NCBI GenBank assembly: GCA_023390115.1
Contig: JAEWDM010000019.1
Coordinates: 248,001-312,000 of the forward strand
Source of the DNA: Bacillota bacterium
Lineage (GTDB): Bacteria > Bacillota > Clostridia > Acetivibrionales > DSM-27016
Length of the DNA stretch: 64,000 bases
Direction: 5' to 3'
The first letter of the stretch is position 1, and the number at the start of each line of letters is the position of its first letter. The notes under the pieces were generated by a model. It was given only the letters and a program-made list of their open reading frames with translations. It had not been told where the DNA came from and ran no database searches. A program made the position numbers and the translations under genes. Shown here piece by piece: positions 8,266 through 16,769 of this stretch.

Positions 8266-9417
8266 CTATATTTTAAACTCACAAGGTTTTTCGGGGCTGT
8301 ATTTAAATTGGTATAAAAGAGACTGCACTATTCTTCTGCATGCTTGTCCGTCCCCATACGGATTTACGGCTTTAGACATCATGCTGTATATCGAGGCATC
8401 CTCCAGCAGTTCCCCCGCAAGGGCAATTATCCTGTCCTCGTCCGTACCCGCAAGCTTGAGTGTCCCCGCCGCTATGCCCTCAGGTCTTTCAGTCTCATTT
8501 CTAAGCACAAGAACAGGCTTCCCGAGAGACGGTGCTTCTTCCTGTACCCCTCCTGAATCAGTCATTATAAAGTAGGCTTTATTCATTAAAGCGGCAAACT
8601 CCTGATAATCGGGAGGAGCAATCAGGTATATTCTTTCATGTCCCCCGAGAATTTCTCTTGCCACATTCTGAACTGCGGGGTTTAAGTGTACGGGATAAAT
8701 AATCTGTACATCCGTATACTTATCGGCTATAAACCTTAATGCACGGCAAATGCTCTTTAGGGGCTCTCCTAAATTTTCTCTTCGGTGAGCCGTAACCACA
8801 ATCACTCTTGCTCCCGGATGGTCAATTTTTTGGAGCCCTGTGCCACTTAAAACACATTTGTCTGTGATAATTGCTTTTAAAGCATCAATGGCAGTATTTC
8901 CTGTAACATATATCTTGTCCTCAGGTATATTTTCATTCAGCAGGTTCTGCCTGCTTTTTCCGGTAGGGGCAAAGTGCAGGTCTGCCAGCGCTCCCGTGAG
9001 CTTTCTGTTCATCTCCTCAGGATAAGGAGAATACTTGTCAAACGTACGCAAACCAGCCTCCACATGTCCCACAGGTATTTTATTGTAGAATGCGGCAAGG
9101 CTCCCCGCGAAGGTTGTGGTGGTGTCTCCGTGCACCAGTACAATATCGGGCTTTTCGTCTGCGAAGATACCGTTTAAGCCCTCTATAGCCCTTGTAGTAA
9201 TACCCGCCAAAGTCTGCATATCCTTCATTATATTTAAATCGTAATCAGGCCTTATATTGAAAATATTAAGAACCTGATCTAGCATTTGCCTATGCTGTGC
9301 CGTAACGCACACAACCGATTGAATTTTCTCGTTTTTTTCCAGCTCCTTTACCAGAGGCGCCATTTTTATTGCCTCAGGTCTGGTACCGAAAACAGTCATT
9401 ACTTTTAACTTTTTCAC
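8266..9417 (-). CDS. wecB: UDP-N-acetylglucosamine 2-epimerase (non-hydrolysing)
   Basis: Interconverts UDP-GlcNAc and UDP-ManNAc, a precursor for teichoic-type or capsular polymers. It is 383 residues, with the family N-terminus KVMTVFGTRPEAIKMAPLV, the segment HVEAGLRTFDKYSPYPEEMNR (Glu and Asp of the active site) near residue 130, and the nucleotide-binding segment TDSGGVQEEAPSLGKPVLVLR near residue 290. It follows the TagO/WecA-type gene by 41 bp, so both probably serve envelope polymer synthesis. Confidence 0.96.
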   Translation of the reverse strand: MKKLKVMTVFGTRPEAIKMAPLVKELEKNEKIQSVVCVTAQHRQMLDQVLNIFNIRPDYDLNIMKDMQTLAGITTRAIEGLNGIFADEKPDIVLVHGDTTTTFAGSLAAFYNKIPVGHVEAGLRTFDKYSPYPEEMNRKLTGALADLHFAPTGKSRQNLLNENIPEDKIYVTGNTAIDALKAIITDKCVLSGTGLQKIDHPGARVIVVTAHRRENLGEPLKSICRALRFIADKYTDVQIIYPVHLNPAVQNVAREILGGHERIYLIAPPDYQEFAALMNKAYFIMTDSGGVQEEAPSLGKPVLVLRNETERPEGIAAGTLKLAGTDEDRIIALAGELLEDASIYSMMSKAVNPYGDGQACRRIVQSLLYQFKYSPEKPCEFKI

Positions 9418-9458
9418 TTTTGGTTCTCCTCTAAGTTAAGCACATATAATATAAGATT

Positions 9459-10688
9459 TTATAACAATTCGGAAGAAATATCCTTACGTACCGAAGGTGT
9501 GTCTTCCTCTGAGGAAGGAAGGTCTTCTTTTGAAGAAGGCATGATGCTTTCGTTCACAGCATCACTGTGATCGGCATCCTTGGAATTCTCTCCGGGATCA
9601 TTTTCAGGCACCTTTTCAAACTCATCATCATCTCTCGTTGTAATTTCACTCATATATCTGGCGCCGGCTATAACAAAAACAGAAATGGCGAGCACCAGTA
9701 TAATGGCACTCAATACTCCCTTATCCGCCAGCACTATGGCACAAAGCCCCAGAGTGGCGCTTACGGTATACATTACTACGACAGACTGCCTGTGGCTTAG
9801 ACCCATGTCAATGAGCCTATGGTGAAGATGTCCCCTGTCGGGCTCCATTATAGGCTTTTTATTTATAATTCTTCTGATAATGGCAAAAGAAGTATCAAAC
9901 AAAGGAAGCCCGAGCACAAGAAGAGGAATTGCTATTGCTATGGCAGCATAGGATTTCAGTGTACCCTGTATGGATATCACTCCCAGCGCAAAGCCCAGAA
10001 AATTTGATCCTGTGTCCCCCATAAAAATTTTTGCAGGATTAAAGTTGTACGGAAGAAAGCCAAGCGCAGATCCCGCTAAAGCCGCTGTCACTATTGCTAT
10101 ATCCCATCTTTCAAGTATTATGGATATAAAAAACAGGGAAAGAGAAGCTATTGAGGATACTCCGGCTGCAAGGCCGTCAAGCCCGTCTATCAGGTTTACG
10201 GCATTGGTTATGCCTACTATCCATAAAATCGTTATACCATAGGATATTACAGGATTGAGCTCAGAAATTCCTATTGAAGAAAACGGGTTTGTCACAAAGC
10301 CTATCCTCGTCCCTGTAAAAGCTACGATACATGCCGCCGTAATTTGAAACACAAGCTTGTACCTTGCACGTACCTGCTTGATATCATCTATTATCCCTAT
10401 TACTGTAATGATAAGTATACCAACAAGAAACCCTATAAATTGAAAATTGGGTTTAAAAGCACTTGAAGCACTTATATACAGGCTTACTGAAGTGAATAAA
10501 ATTGCCACTAAGAAGCCTGATATAATTGCCAGACCCCCCAACCTGGCAATCGGCTTTTTATGCATCCTCCTGTTGTCTCTCGGCACATCTATTGCACCCC
10601 ATTTAAAAGCAACTTTTTTTGCTATGGGTGTGGCAGAAAAAGCTACAATAAAGGACAAAATGAAGGATATAAAATACTCGTATATCAA
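9459..10688 (-). CDS. Undecaprenyl-phosphate N-acetylhexosamine-1-phosphate transferase (TagO/WecA type)
   Basis: Polytopic membrane enzyme that loads a sugar-1-phosphate onto undecaprenyl phosphate, the first lipid step of wall teichoic acid or similar polymers. It has about ten membrane helices, the DD motif in GIIDDIKQVRARYK, the catalytic NLIDGLDGLAAG segment, MGDTGSNFLGF and GHLHHRL. I prefer a TTG start at 10688 with GAAGGTG before it; a longer TTG start at 10715 would overlap the upstream gene. The last 60 residues are an unusual acidic, Ser-rich tail. Confidence 0.92.
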   Translation of the reverse strand: MIYEYFISFILSFIVAFSATPIAKKVAFKWGAIDVPRDNRRMHKKPIARLGGLAIISGFLVAILFTSVSLYISASSAFKPNFQFIGFLVGILIITVIGIIDDIKQVRARYKLVFQITAACIVAFTGTRIGFVTNPFSSIGISELNPVISYGITILWIVGITNAVNLIDGLDGLAAGVSSIASLSLFFISIILERWDIAIVTAALAGSALGFLPYNFNPAKIFMGDTGSNFLGFALGVISIQGTLKSYAAIAIAIPLLVLGLPLFDTSFAIIRRIINKKPIMEPDRGHLHHRLIDMGLSHRQSVVVMYTVSATLGLCAIVLADKGVLSAIILVLAISVFVIAGARYMSEITTRDDDEFEKVPENDPGENSKDADHSDAVNESIMPSSKEDLPSSEEDTPSVRKDISSELL

Positions 10689-10701
10689 AACAACACCTTC
10701 T

Positions 10702-11139
10702 TTAAAATTTGACAACCCTTACGCCTGCTTCCTTAAGCAGCTCGGAAGAAAGCTTATCGGGGTACTCTCCACTGAAAACAACCTTTTTAATTCCTGCATT
10801 GATTATCATTTTTGCACATAACACACAAGGCTGATGAGTTACGTACATAGTACCGTCTTTAACGCTTGTTCCTGAATACGCAGCCTGGACTATGGCATTT
10901 TGCTCGGCATGGATAGCTCTGCACAGCTCATGTCTTTCCCCTGAAGGTATCTGCATCTGCTCCCGCATGCATCCGATTTCTGCACAATGCTTGCAGCCTA
11001 CGGGAGCACCGTTGTATCCTGTGGCAAGTATTCTTTTGTCTTTTACTATCAGGGCCCCTACCTGACGCCTTATACATGTGGATCTGGTCTTTATAAGATT
11101 CACAATGTCCATAAAATACTCGTCCCAAGTCGGCCTCAT
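10702..11139 (-). CDS. comEB: Deoxycytidylate (dCMP) deaminase
   Basis: Converts dCMP to dUMP for thymidylate synthesis. It is 145 residues with the cytidine-deaminase zinc site: HAEQNAI (about residue 74) and PCVLCAK (about residue 104). The inserted GCKHCAEIGCMRE segment is typical of the bacterial ComEB-type dCMP deaminases. It stops 14 bp before the preferred start of the transferase gene and follows upp by about 70 bp, fitting a nucleotide-metabolism run. Confidence 0.95.
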   Translation of the reverse strand: MRPTWDEYFMDIVNLIKTRSTCIRRQVGALIVKDKRILATGYNGAPVGCKHCAEIGCMREQMQIPSGERHELCRAIHAEQNAIVQAAYSGTSVKDGTMYVTHQPCVLCAKMIINAGIKKVVFSGEYPDKLSSELLKEAGVRVVKF

Positions 11140-11208
11140 ATTGCACTCCCCCTAACCTTCAATGGAGCCAAATATATCCCCTTAATCGCTTCTTTATGCA
11201 GACAATTG

Positions 11209-11838
11209 CTATTTAGTTCCAAACAGCCTGTCTCCCGCATCTCCCAGGCCCGGAACGATATAGCAGTGGTCGTTCAGCTTCTCATCTACACATGCACAGT
11301 ATATTTCAACATCGGGATGCGATTCGTTAACTCTTTTTATACCCTCCGGAGCCGCTATAAGGCACATGAGCTTTACACTGCTTACTCCCTTATCCTTTAT
11401 AAACTGTATTGCAGCAGATGCAGAACCTCCTGTGGCAAGCATGGGATCTAAAATAACAATATCCCTTTCCGCCGCATCAACGGGAAGCTTGCAGTAATAC
11501 TCCACCGGCTTTAAGGTATCAGGGTCCCTGTAAAGTCCTATATGCCCCACCTTTGCCATGGGCAGCAACTGTATCATCCCATCCACCATTCCCAGTCCGG
11601 CCCTTAAAATAGGCACAATCCCAAGCTTCTTGCCGGAAATGACCTTTGTTTTTGCAATACCTACCGGGGTTTCTATTTCTACCTCCTTAAGGGGCATGTT
11701 TCTTGTCACTTCATATCCCATAAGCATCGAAATTTCTGAAACCAGTTCCCTAAATTCCTTTGTGTTCGTATTTTTATCTCTCAAAAGGGATATCTTATGT
11801 TGTATAAGAGGATGATCAAAAATAAAGACGTTATTCAT
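11209..11838 (-). CDS. upp: Uracil phosphoribosyltransferase
   Basis: Salvage enzyme that makes UMP from uracil and PRPP. It is 209 residues, the family length. The PRPP-binding motif DPMLATGGSASAAI is near residue 131, and the uracil-binding end YIVPGLGDAGDRLFGTK closes the protein. It is 17 bp downstream of rpiB; the order rpiB-upp-dCMP deaminase-transferase-wecB is common in clostridial genomes. Confidence 0.98.
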   Translation of the reverse strand: MNNVFIFDHPLIQHKISLLRDKNTNTKEFRELVSEISMLMGYEVTRNMPLKEVEIETPVGIAKTKVISGKKLGIVPILRAGLGMVDGMIQLLPMAKVGHIGLYRDPDTLKPVEYYCKLPVDAAERDIVILDPMLATGGSASAAIQFIKDKGVSSVKLMCLIAAPEGIKRVNESHPDVEIYCACVDEKLNDHCYIVPGLGDAGDRLFGTK

Positions 11839-11854
11839 GCCGCAAATACCTCCC

Positions 11855-12301
11855 TTATTTTAAAAAGTTTTTTTCTATCTCACAGATTTTATTTACTCGT
11901 GTTAAATGCCTTCCGCCCTTAAACTCTGACTTAAGCCAGGTATGTACTATATCCAGCGCGAGGTCCACCCCTACCACACGTCCGCCCAGTGCAAGTATAT
12001 TTGCATTATTATGCTCCCTGCTCATCCTTGCCATATAGCTGTCAGTGCAAACCGCAGCTCTTATTCCGCGCACCTTGTTCGCCGCTATAGAAATACCCAG
12101 GCCCGTCCCACATATAAGTATTCCCTTTTCACACTCGTTATTTATTATTGCCTGCGCGACAGGCAGAGCAATATCAGGATAATCCACCGAATGCTCACTG
12201 CAGATTCCAAAATCCTTTACTTCATATTTTTCAGCTTCAAGAAACTCCATAACCTTCAACTTTAATGCGTAGCCCCCATGGTCACTGCCTATTGCAATCA
12301 T
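11855..12301 (-). CDS. rpiB: Ribose-5-phosphate isomerase B
   Basis: Interconverts ribose-5-phosphate and ribulose-5-phosphate in the pentose phosphate pathway. The start is the ATG at 12301 (MIAIGSDHGGYALK) with GAGGAGG before it; an upstream in-frame ATG at 12319 would bury that site. The phosphate-binding SDHGGY, the segment SVDYPDIA and the CGTGLGISIAANK active-site loop are all present. 148 residues, normal size. Confidence 0.97.
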   Translation of the reverse strand: MIAIGSDHGGYALKLKVMEFLEAEKYEVKDFGICSEHSVDYPDIALPVAQAIINNECEKGILICGTGLGISIAANKVRGIRAAVCTDSYMARMSREHNNANILALGGRVVGVDLALDIVHTWLKSEFKGGRHLTRVNKICEIEKNFLK

Positions 12302-12405
12302 TGCTGGTATCCTCCTCATTTACTTTTCATAATTATTTTATAGTATCAGGTTTTATATGTCAAAAAAACTTTCCACCTGAAATTTTTCTTATAAAATCTT
12401 TATTG

Positions 12406-12903
12406 CTACTCCTTCTCCAGTCTGCGCAAAACCTTTTCCAAAGAATGCTTTATTTCTCGCGCGCACTGCTTATACACATTGAGTGGCATTCCGTACGGAT
12501 CTACAATATCAAGATCATAATTGGAGGTACCCGAGGTATAGTAATCAGTAGCCCCGGAAGCATACTCCTTAAGAGTAAATACTTTACCGCGCGCCTTAGG
12601 AAACATCGAAACAATCCCTTCCTTATGGGCTCTGGTCATAGCCAATACTATGGATGCTTCGTCTATATCCCTGCTGGTTACCTGCTTTGAGCGGTGAAGG
12701 CTTATGTCAATGTCCCACTGCTCCATCAACGCCCTGATTGCGTTGCCGCTGGCGCCGTCCCCTGTAAAGGCGGCAATTCCCGCAGAACTACAGGTATATT
12801 CCCCGGACAGCTTAGCATTATCATTCACAATAGATTTAAAAATACCTTCGGCCATACTGCTTCTGCAGGTATTCCCCGTACAGATAAAAAGTATATTTTT
12901 CAT
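12406..12903 (-). CDS. ywlE: Low-molecular-weight phosphatase (YwlE-type, possible protein-arginine phosphatase)
   Basis: 165-residue member of the low-molecular-weight tyrosine phosphatase family. The P-loop CTGNTCRSS is at residues 8-16 and the catalytic Asp lies in the DPYGMP segment near residue 135. The Thr in the P-loop (CxGNTCRS) is the feature that in YwlE favours phosphoarginine, so protein-arginine phosphatase is a fair guess. Immediate neighbour of the ywlC-like gene, as in Bacillus. I see no mcsB kinase in the window. Confidence 0.9.
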   Translation of the reverse strand: MKNILFICTGNTCRSSMAEGIFKSIVNDNAKLSGEYTCSSAGIAAFTGDGASGNAIRALMEQWDIDISLHRSKQVTSRDIDEASIVLAMTRAHKEGIVSMFPKARGKVFTLKEYASGATDYYTSGTSNYDLDIVDPYGMPLNVYKQCAREIKHSLEKVLRRLEKE

Positions 12904-12925
12904 AGCTTTAGCCCCAATTCCCTCA

Positions 12926-13978
12926 TCAAACCCTTATTATATTATACCCTGCCGCCTTATTCATCCTGTTCATAACAGCAAGACCTATTCCCGTATTGTC
13001 TATTGCCTCTGATATTATTACCTGTACACCCATGGAATCCAGTTCCCTTAAAACCTGAAACAGGCGCGCCGCTATCGTCTCGGGATTTTCCCTGTCACCC
13101 ATTGATATTACATTTTCAAAAGGGTACATGGCTATAGTCTGCCGTGTAGCCAGTATTCCAGTTTTTATGCCCCTGCTTTTATACTCGCCCGCCAATTTCT
13201 TTATATTAAAGACAATGTGTTGAATCTCTCCCTCCACAACAATCACCTTCGCTTTTGGAGAGTAATGAGTATACTTCATTCCGGGAGCTTTGGGAACAGA
13301 ATCCTTTTTTACTCCGTCCACAACTGATGGATCAATACTCATAGCGCCTAACAGGCTCTCTAGCTGCAATGGAGTTATTCCTCCCGGCCTCAGTATCACA
13401 GGAGGCACCGACGTCATATCCACTACCGTGGATTCCAGACCGACTTGCGCACTTCCCGCGTCAATGATAACAGGCACCTTACCCTGCAAATCCTCCATAA
13501 CATGGCGGGCAATCGTAGGACTGGGAAGGCCTGATGTGTTTGCACTGGGCGCCGCTATAGGAACACCTGCCTCCCGTATTAAAGCCAAAGCTACAGGGTG
13601 CGCGGGCATTCTTACACCTACGGTATCCAGCCCCGCCGTGACAGAATCAGGAACTATGCCGGACTTTTCCATAATGATGGTAAGAGGTCCCGGCCAAAGT
13701 TTGTCCATCATAAGCGAGGCCTTGTAAGGGATATGATTAACCAAACCATTGACAGACTCTTTGCATGCAACATGCACAATCAGGGGATTGTCTCCCGGAC
13801 GTCCCTTTGCTTCAAAAATTCCTGAAACAGCATTCCCGTCCAGTGCGTTGGCTCCCAATCCATACACCGTTTCGGTAGGAAATGCCACCAGGCCGCCGGA
13901 CTTTATGACCTCAGCACAGTACCCAAGCTTTTTCATATCTATGTTATTTACATCCAGCGCAATAATTTCAGTTTTCAC
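12926..13978 (-). CDS. ywlC: L-threonylcarbamoyladenylate synthase (Sua5/YwlC)
   Basis: Makes threonylcarbamoyl-AMP, the precursor for the t6A base next to the anticodon of ANN-decoding tRNAs. It has an N-terminal YrdC-like domain (VAFPTETVYGLGANA near residue 35, PLTIIMEKSG, APSANTSG) and a C-terminal Sua5 domain (after about residue 210; APGMKYTHYSPKA in the linker). I prefer the GTG at 13978 with GGGAAGG before it; a TTG at 13999 is also in frame. It overlaps no neighbour and precedes ywlE. Confidence 0.95.
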   Translation of the reverse strand: MKTEIIALDVNNIDMKKLGYCAEVIKSGGLVAFPTETVYGLGANALDGNAVSGIFEAKGRPGDNPLIVHVACKESVNGLVNHIPYKASLMMDKLWPGPLTIIMEKSGIVPDSVTAGLDTVGVRMPAHPVALALIREAGVPIAAPSANTSGLPSPTIARHVMEDLQGKVPVIIDAGSAQVGLESTVVDMTSVPPVILRPGGITPLQLESLLGAMSIDPSVVDGVKKDSVPKAPGMKYTHYSPKAKVIVVEGEIQHIVFNIKKLAGEYKSRGIKTGILATRQTIAMYPFENVISMGDRENPETIAARLFQVLRELDSMGVQVIISEAIDNTGIGLAVMNRMNKAAGYNIIRV

Positions 13979-13995
13979 GCACCCGTGCCTTCCCT

Positions 13996-14736
13996 TCAAT
14001 TATATATTGTAACTAAAATGCCGCATAAAATACCGATAACATTTCCTACGGATGGAAGTCTTCCCGTGTATAGCCTTTTTGATTGAGGTATAATCTCCGC
14101 ACACACTATATAAAGCATTGCCCCTGCCGCAAAGCCCAGGCATACGGATATGAAAAGCTGTGAAAGCTCTCCCAGAACAGCCCCTGCCAAAGTACCGAAT
14201 CCCATCGGTACACCTGAAAGCACCGTAATTAAAAATGCCTTCATTTTTGAAAATCCCCCGGCTCTCATGGGTACAGCCATTGCCACTCCCTCCGGGATAT
14301 CATGTATCAATATAACAAGGGTAAGCGTAATCCCCAGGCTTGCAGATGCCTCAAAGCCCGAACCCACCGCAAAGCCCTCGGGAAAATTATGCAGCGCAAT
14401 GCCCATTGCCGTGAGTATTCCGGTCTGCAAAAGCTTGTCTGCTCCACACTTCCTCTTGAATATCTCTGCCCTGTTCATCATATTTTCAAATAATATGACA
14501 GTACAAACACCTGCAAATATCCCAAAAAAGGTCAGGCCTGCACTTCCCAGCCTGAATGCTTCCGGTATCAGCTCGAAGCATACAACAGAGATCATTATCC
14601 CTGCCGAAAATTCCAGTATGAGGCTCATAAAGCGGTTGCTTATATCGTTAATAAAAAAAGCCATAAGTCCGCCTATAGAGGTCCCTATAATTCCTGATGC
14701 CAGACCTATTAACGTAACACGGATCAAATATTCCAT
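13996..14736 (-). CDS. ZIP-family divalent metal transporter
   Basis: 246-residue membrane protein with about eight helices. The two metal-binding signatures HNFPEG (about residue 116) and HDIPEG (about residue 147) place it in the ZIP family, which brings zinc or other divalent cations into the cytoplasm. It ends just before the ywlC start, so the two are probably co-transcribed. The exact metal cannot be told from sequence. Confidence 0.94.
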   Translation of the reverse strand: MEYLIRVTLIGLASGIIGTSIGGLMAFFINDISNRFMSLILEFSAGIMISVVCFELIPEAFRLGSAGLTFFGIFAGVCTVILFENMMNRAEIFKRKCGADKLLQTGILTAMGIALHNFPEGFAVGSGFEASASLGITLTLVILIHDIPEGVAMAVPMRAGGFSKMKAFLITVLSGVPMGFGTLAGAVLGELSQLFISVCLGFAAGAMLYIVCAEIIPQSKRLYTGRLPSVGNVIGILCGILVTIYN

Positions 14737-14829
14737 AGCTCCCCCCGATAATAAAACATTTCCTTATAATCTTATTCCGGAAGGAGCGGTAATATTGCAG
14801 CATTTCACCAGATAAAGGTTATAACATCT

Positions 14830-15909
14830 TCAGTCCTCTTCATCGCTTCCGCTCCCGAGCCTCCCTGCATGGTCTGAAGTGATCAGAGCATCAAAGATCT
14901 CGTCGAAATCTCCGTTTAAAATCTCCTCCAGCTTATATAAGGTAAGGCCTATTCTATGATCCGTAACTCTGCCCTGAGGGTAATTATATGTCCTGATTCT
15001 TTCACTTCTGTCCCCAGTCCCCACCTGGCTTTTCCTTGCTTGTGCAACTTCGGAATTCTGCTGCATCTGTGCAATGTCATAAAGCTTTGATCTTAGAATT
15101 TTCATTGCTCTGTCCTTATTTTTATGCTGAGATCTCTGATCCTGACAGGTAACTACGATGCCGCTCGGCCTGTGCGTTATCCTGATGGCCGAATCGGTCT
15201 TGTTTATGTGCTGTCCTCCCGCACCCGATGCACGATATGTATCTATATCCAAATCTGAGGCGTTTATTTCCACATCTACGTCATCAACCTCAGGCAAAAC
15301 CGCTACTGTAATGGTAGAGGTATGTATTCTGCCGCTTGATTCAGTGGAAGGCACTCTTTGGACCCTATGCACTCCGCTCTCGAATTTTAAGCGGCTGTAA
15401 GCGCCCTTTGCCTCTATTGAAAACACCACTTCCTTAAAGCCTCCCAGCTCGGTGGCATTGGAATCAAGTATTTCTGTTTTCCACCGTCTTCGCTCGGAAT
15501 ACATGGAATACGCCCTGAAAAGAACTCCTGCAAATAGAGCGGCTTCTTCCCCGCCCGCACCTCCTCTTATTTCAACAATGACGCTTCTGTCATCATTAGG
15601 ATCCTTGGGCAGCAGCAATATTTTCAGCTCCTGCTTAACACTGTCAAAGCGTCCATAAAGCTCCTTCAATTCAGCTTCGGCCATTTCCTTAAAGTCCTTG
15701 TCGGAATTATCTCCAAGAAGCTCTTTAGTCTCGTCGATATCATTGCTGATTTTTTTGTATTCACGGTATTTTGATACAATATCCTCCAGCTCAGAATGCT
15801 CTTTCATCAGCTTCCTATACTCATCCTGATTTGAAATAACAGCAGGATCGCTTAGCTTCAGGTTAATTTCATCGTATCTGTTTTCCAGCACTTCAAGTTT
15901 GTCGAACAT
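14830..15909 (-). CDS. prfA: Peptide chain release factor 1
   Basis: Terminates translation at UAA and UAG. It is 359 residues from the ATG at 15909 (MFDKLEVLENRYDEI), chosen because GAGGTG lies just before; an ATG at 15921 in frame would include that site. The GGQ tip GAGGQHINKTDSAIRITH is near residue 230, and the anticodon-like segment and C-terminal coiled region are normal. Not PrfB: there is no frameshift site. Confidence 0.97.
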   Translation of the reverse strand: MFDKLEVLENRYDEINLKLSDPAVISNQDEYRKLMKEHSELEDIVSKYREYKKISNDIDETKELLGDNSDKDFKEMAEAELKELYGRFDSVKQELKILLLPKDPNDDRSVIVEIRGGAGGEEAALFAGVLFRAYSMYSERRRWKTEILDSNATELGGFKEVVFSIEAKGAYSRLKFESGVHRVQRVPSTESSGRIHTSTITVAVLPEVDDVDVEINASDLDIDTYRASGAGGQHINKTDSAIRITHRPSGIVVTCQDQRSQHKNKDRAMKILRSKLYDIAQMQQNSEVAQARKSQVGTGDRSERIRTYNYPQGRVTDHRIGLTLYKLEEILNGDFDEIFDALITSDHAGRLGSGSDEED

Positions 15910-15947
15910 TCCACACCTCATGTATAAAAATGAATTTACGATGTTAT

Positions 15948-15956
15948 ATTATAGCA
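15948..15956 (-). promoter_or_regulatory. Extended -10 element upstream of prfA
   Basis: Minus strand reads TGCTATAAT, an extended -10 box, about 40 bp before the prfA start. No good -35 at standard spacing was found (a TTGTAG lies 20 bases away). Confidence 0.4.
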
Positions 15957-16114
15957 TAATATATTATCCAAATCTACAATTATAAATAATAGAAATTTAT
16001 CCCATGAGCTATTTGTCTTGCTTATAAATATAAAAAGTTATATTATTTTGTTTAAGAAGGATTTTTTTATTTTATAAAGAATTTATTAATATAAGCTTTT
16101 AGGAGATTAATGGT

Positions 16115-16294
16115 ATGAATACGCCGCAGCATGGTCAAGTCCGACCGGATAAGAAGGTAGAAAAGAGTATAGACGATTACTCGGGTACCAAATCGATATT
16201 TTCCGTTATGCTCAAAAATGGCATGATTACACAGAAGGAATATAAAAAGTGTATAAAAGAGCTTTGCAGAAATTATTTAAGTACACGAATATAG
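16115..16294 (+). CDS. Small SHOCT-like protein, 59 residues
   Basis: Short gene with an AGGAGA ribosome binding site and ATG at 16115. The protein begins MNTPQHGQVRPDKKVEKSID; the second half (VMLKNGMITQKEYKKCIKEL) has the short helix-turn pattern 'K-G-x-I-T-x-x-E-Y' seen in SHOCT domains, which are oligomerising tails of unknown role. It stands alone on the plus strand between prfA and the YjcZ-like gene. No function can be assigned. Confidence 0.65.
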   Translation: MNTPQHGQVRPDKKVEKSIDDYSGTKSIFSVMLKNGMITQKEYKKCIKELCRNYLSTRI

Positions 16295-16372
16295 TTTTGC
16301 GCGGTTAGCGCAGAAAAGGGAAGGCGCATATGCCCTCCCTGTCCTGGCTTTAAGCTTTTAAGCTATGTACAT

Positions 16373-16519
16373 TTAATCCTTGCAATATGCATTGTTGCCG
16401 AATCCTCCAAAACCACCAAATCCGCCGCAGCAGCATAGGATAATAATTATAACTATTATCCATATCCACTCGCCTCCTCCTCCGAAGAAGCCGCCAAATC
16501 CACCTCTTTCATCTGACAT
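16373..16519 (-). CDS. Small glycine-rich membrane protein, YjcZ-like
   Basis: 48 residues from the ATG at 16519, with GAAAGGAG before it. It has an N-terminal GGFGGFFGGGG stretch, one hydrophobic helix (WIWIIVIIIILCCC) and a C-terminal GGFGGFGGFG repeat. This build matches the YjcZ-type small proteins often made during sporulation, but it is too short for certain assignment. A second gene of the same style lies at 18890-19018, on the other side of the large protease gene. Confidence 0.7.
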   Translation of the reverse strand: MSDERGGFGGFFGGGGEWIWIIVIIIILCCCGGFGGFGGFGNNAYCKD

Positions 16520-16769
16520 AATTAATTCACTCCTTTCAAAATCACTATTCGGTATTGCGGGAACAATTCCAATGCAAATTTTTATAATGCTTACAAATTT
16601 TTCAAGAATACTTGACAAATCTGCCAATAGTGTTTTGCACTGCTATAACAGACTTTTTAATCCATGCTGTGTTTTTATTTATAGTCCCAATAGCCTTTTA
16701 CAGTCACTATCATACTATTCATGGCTCTTGATTTGTGTTACTCTCCTTACAGAGAATAAATAAAATTTT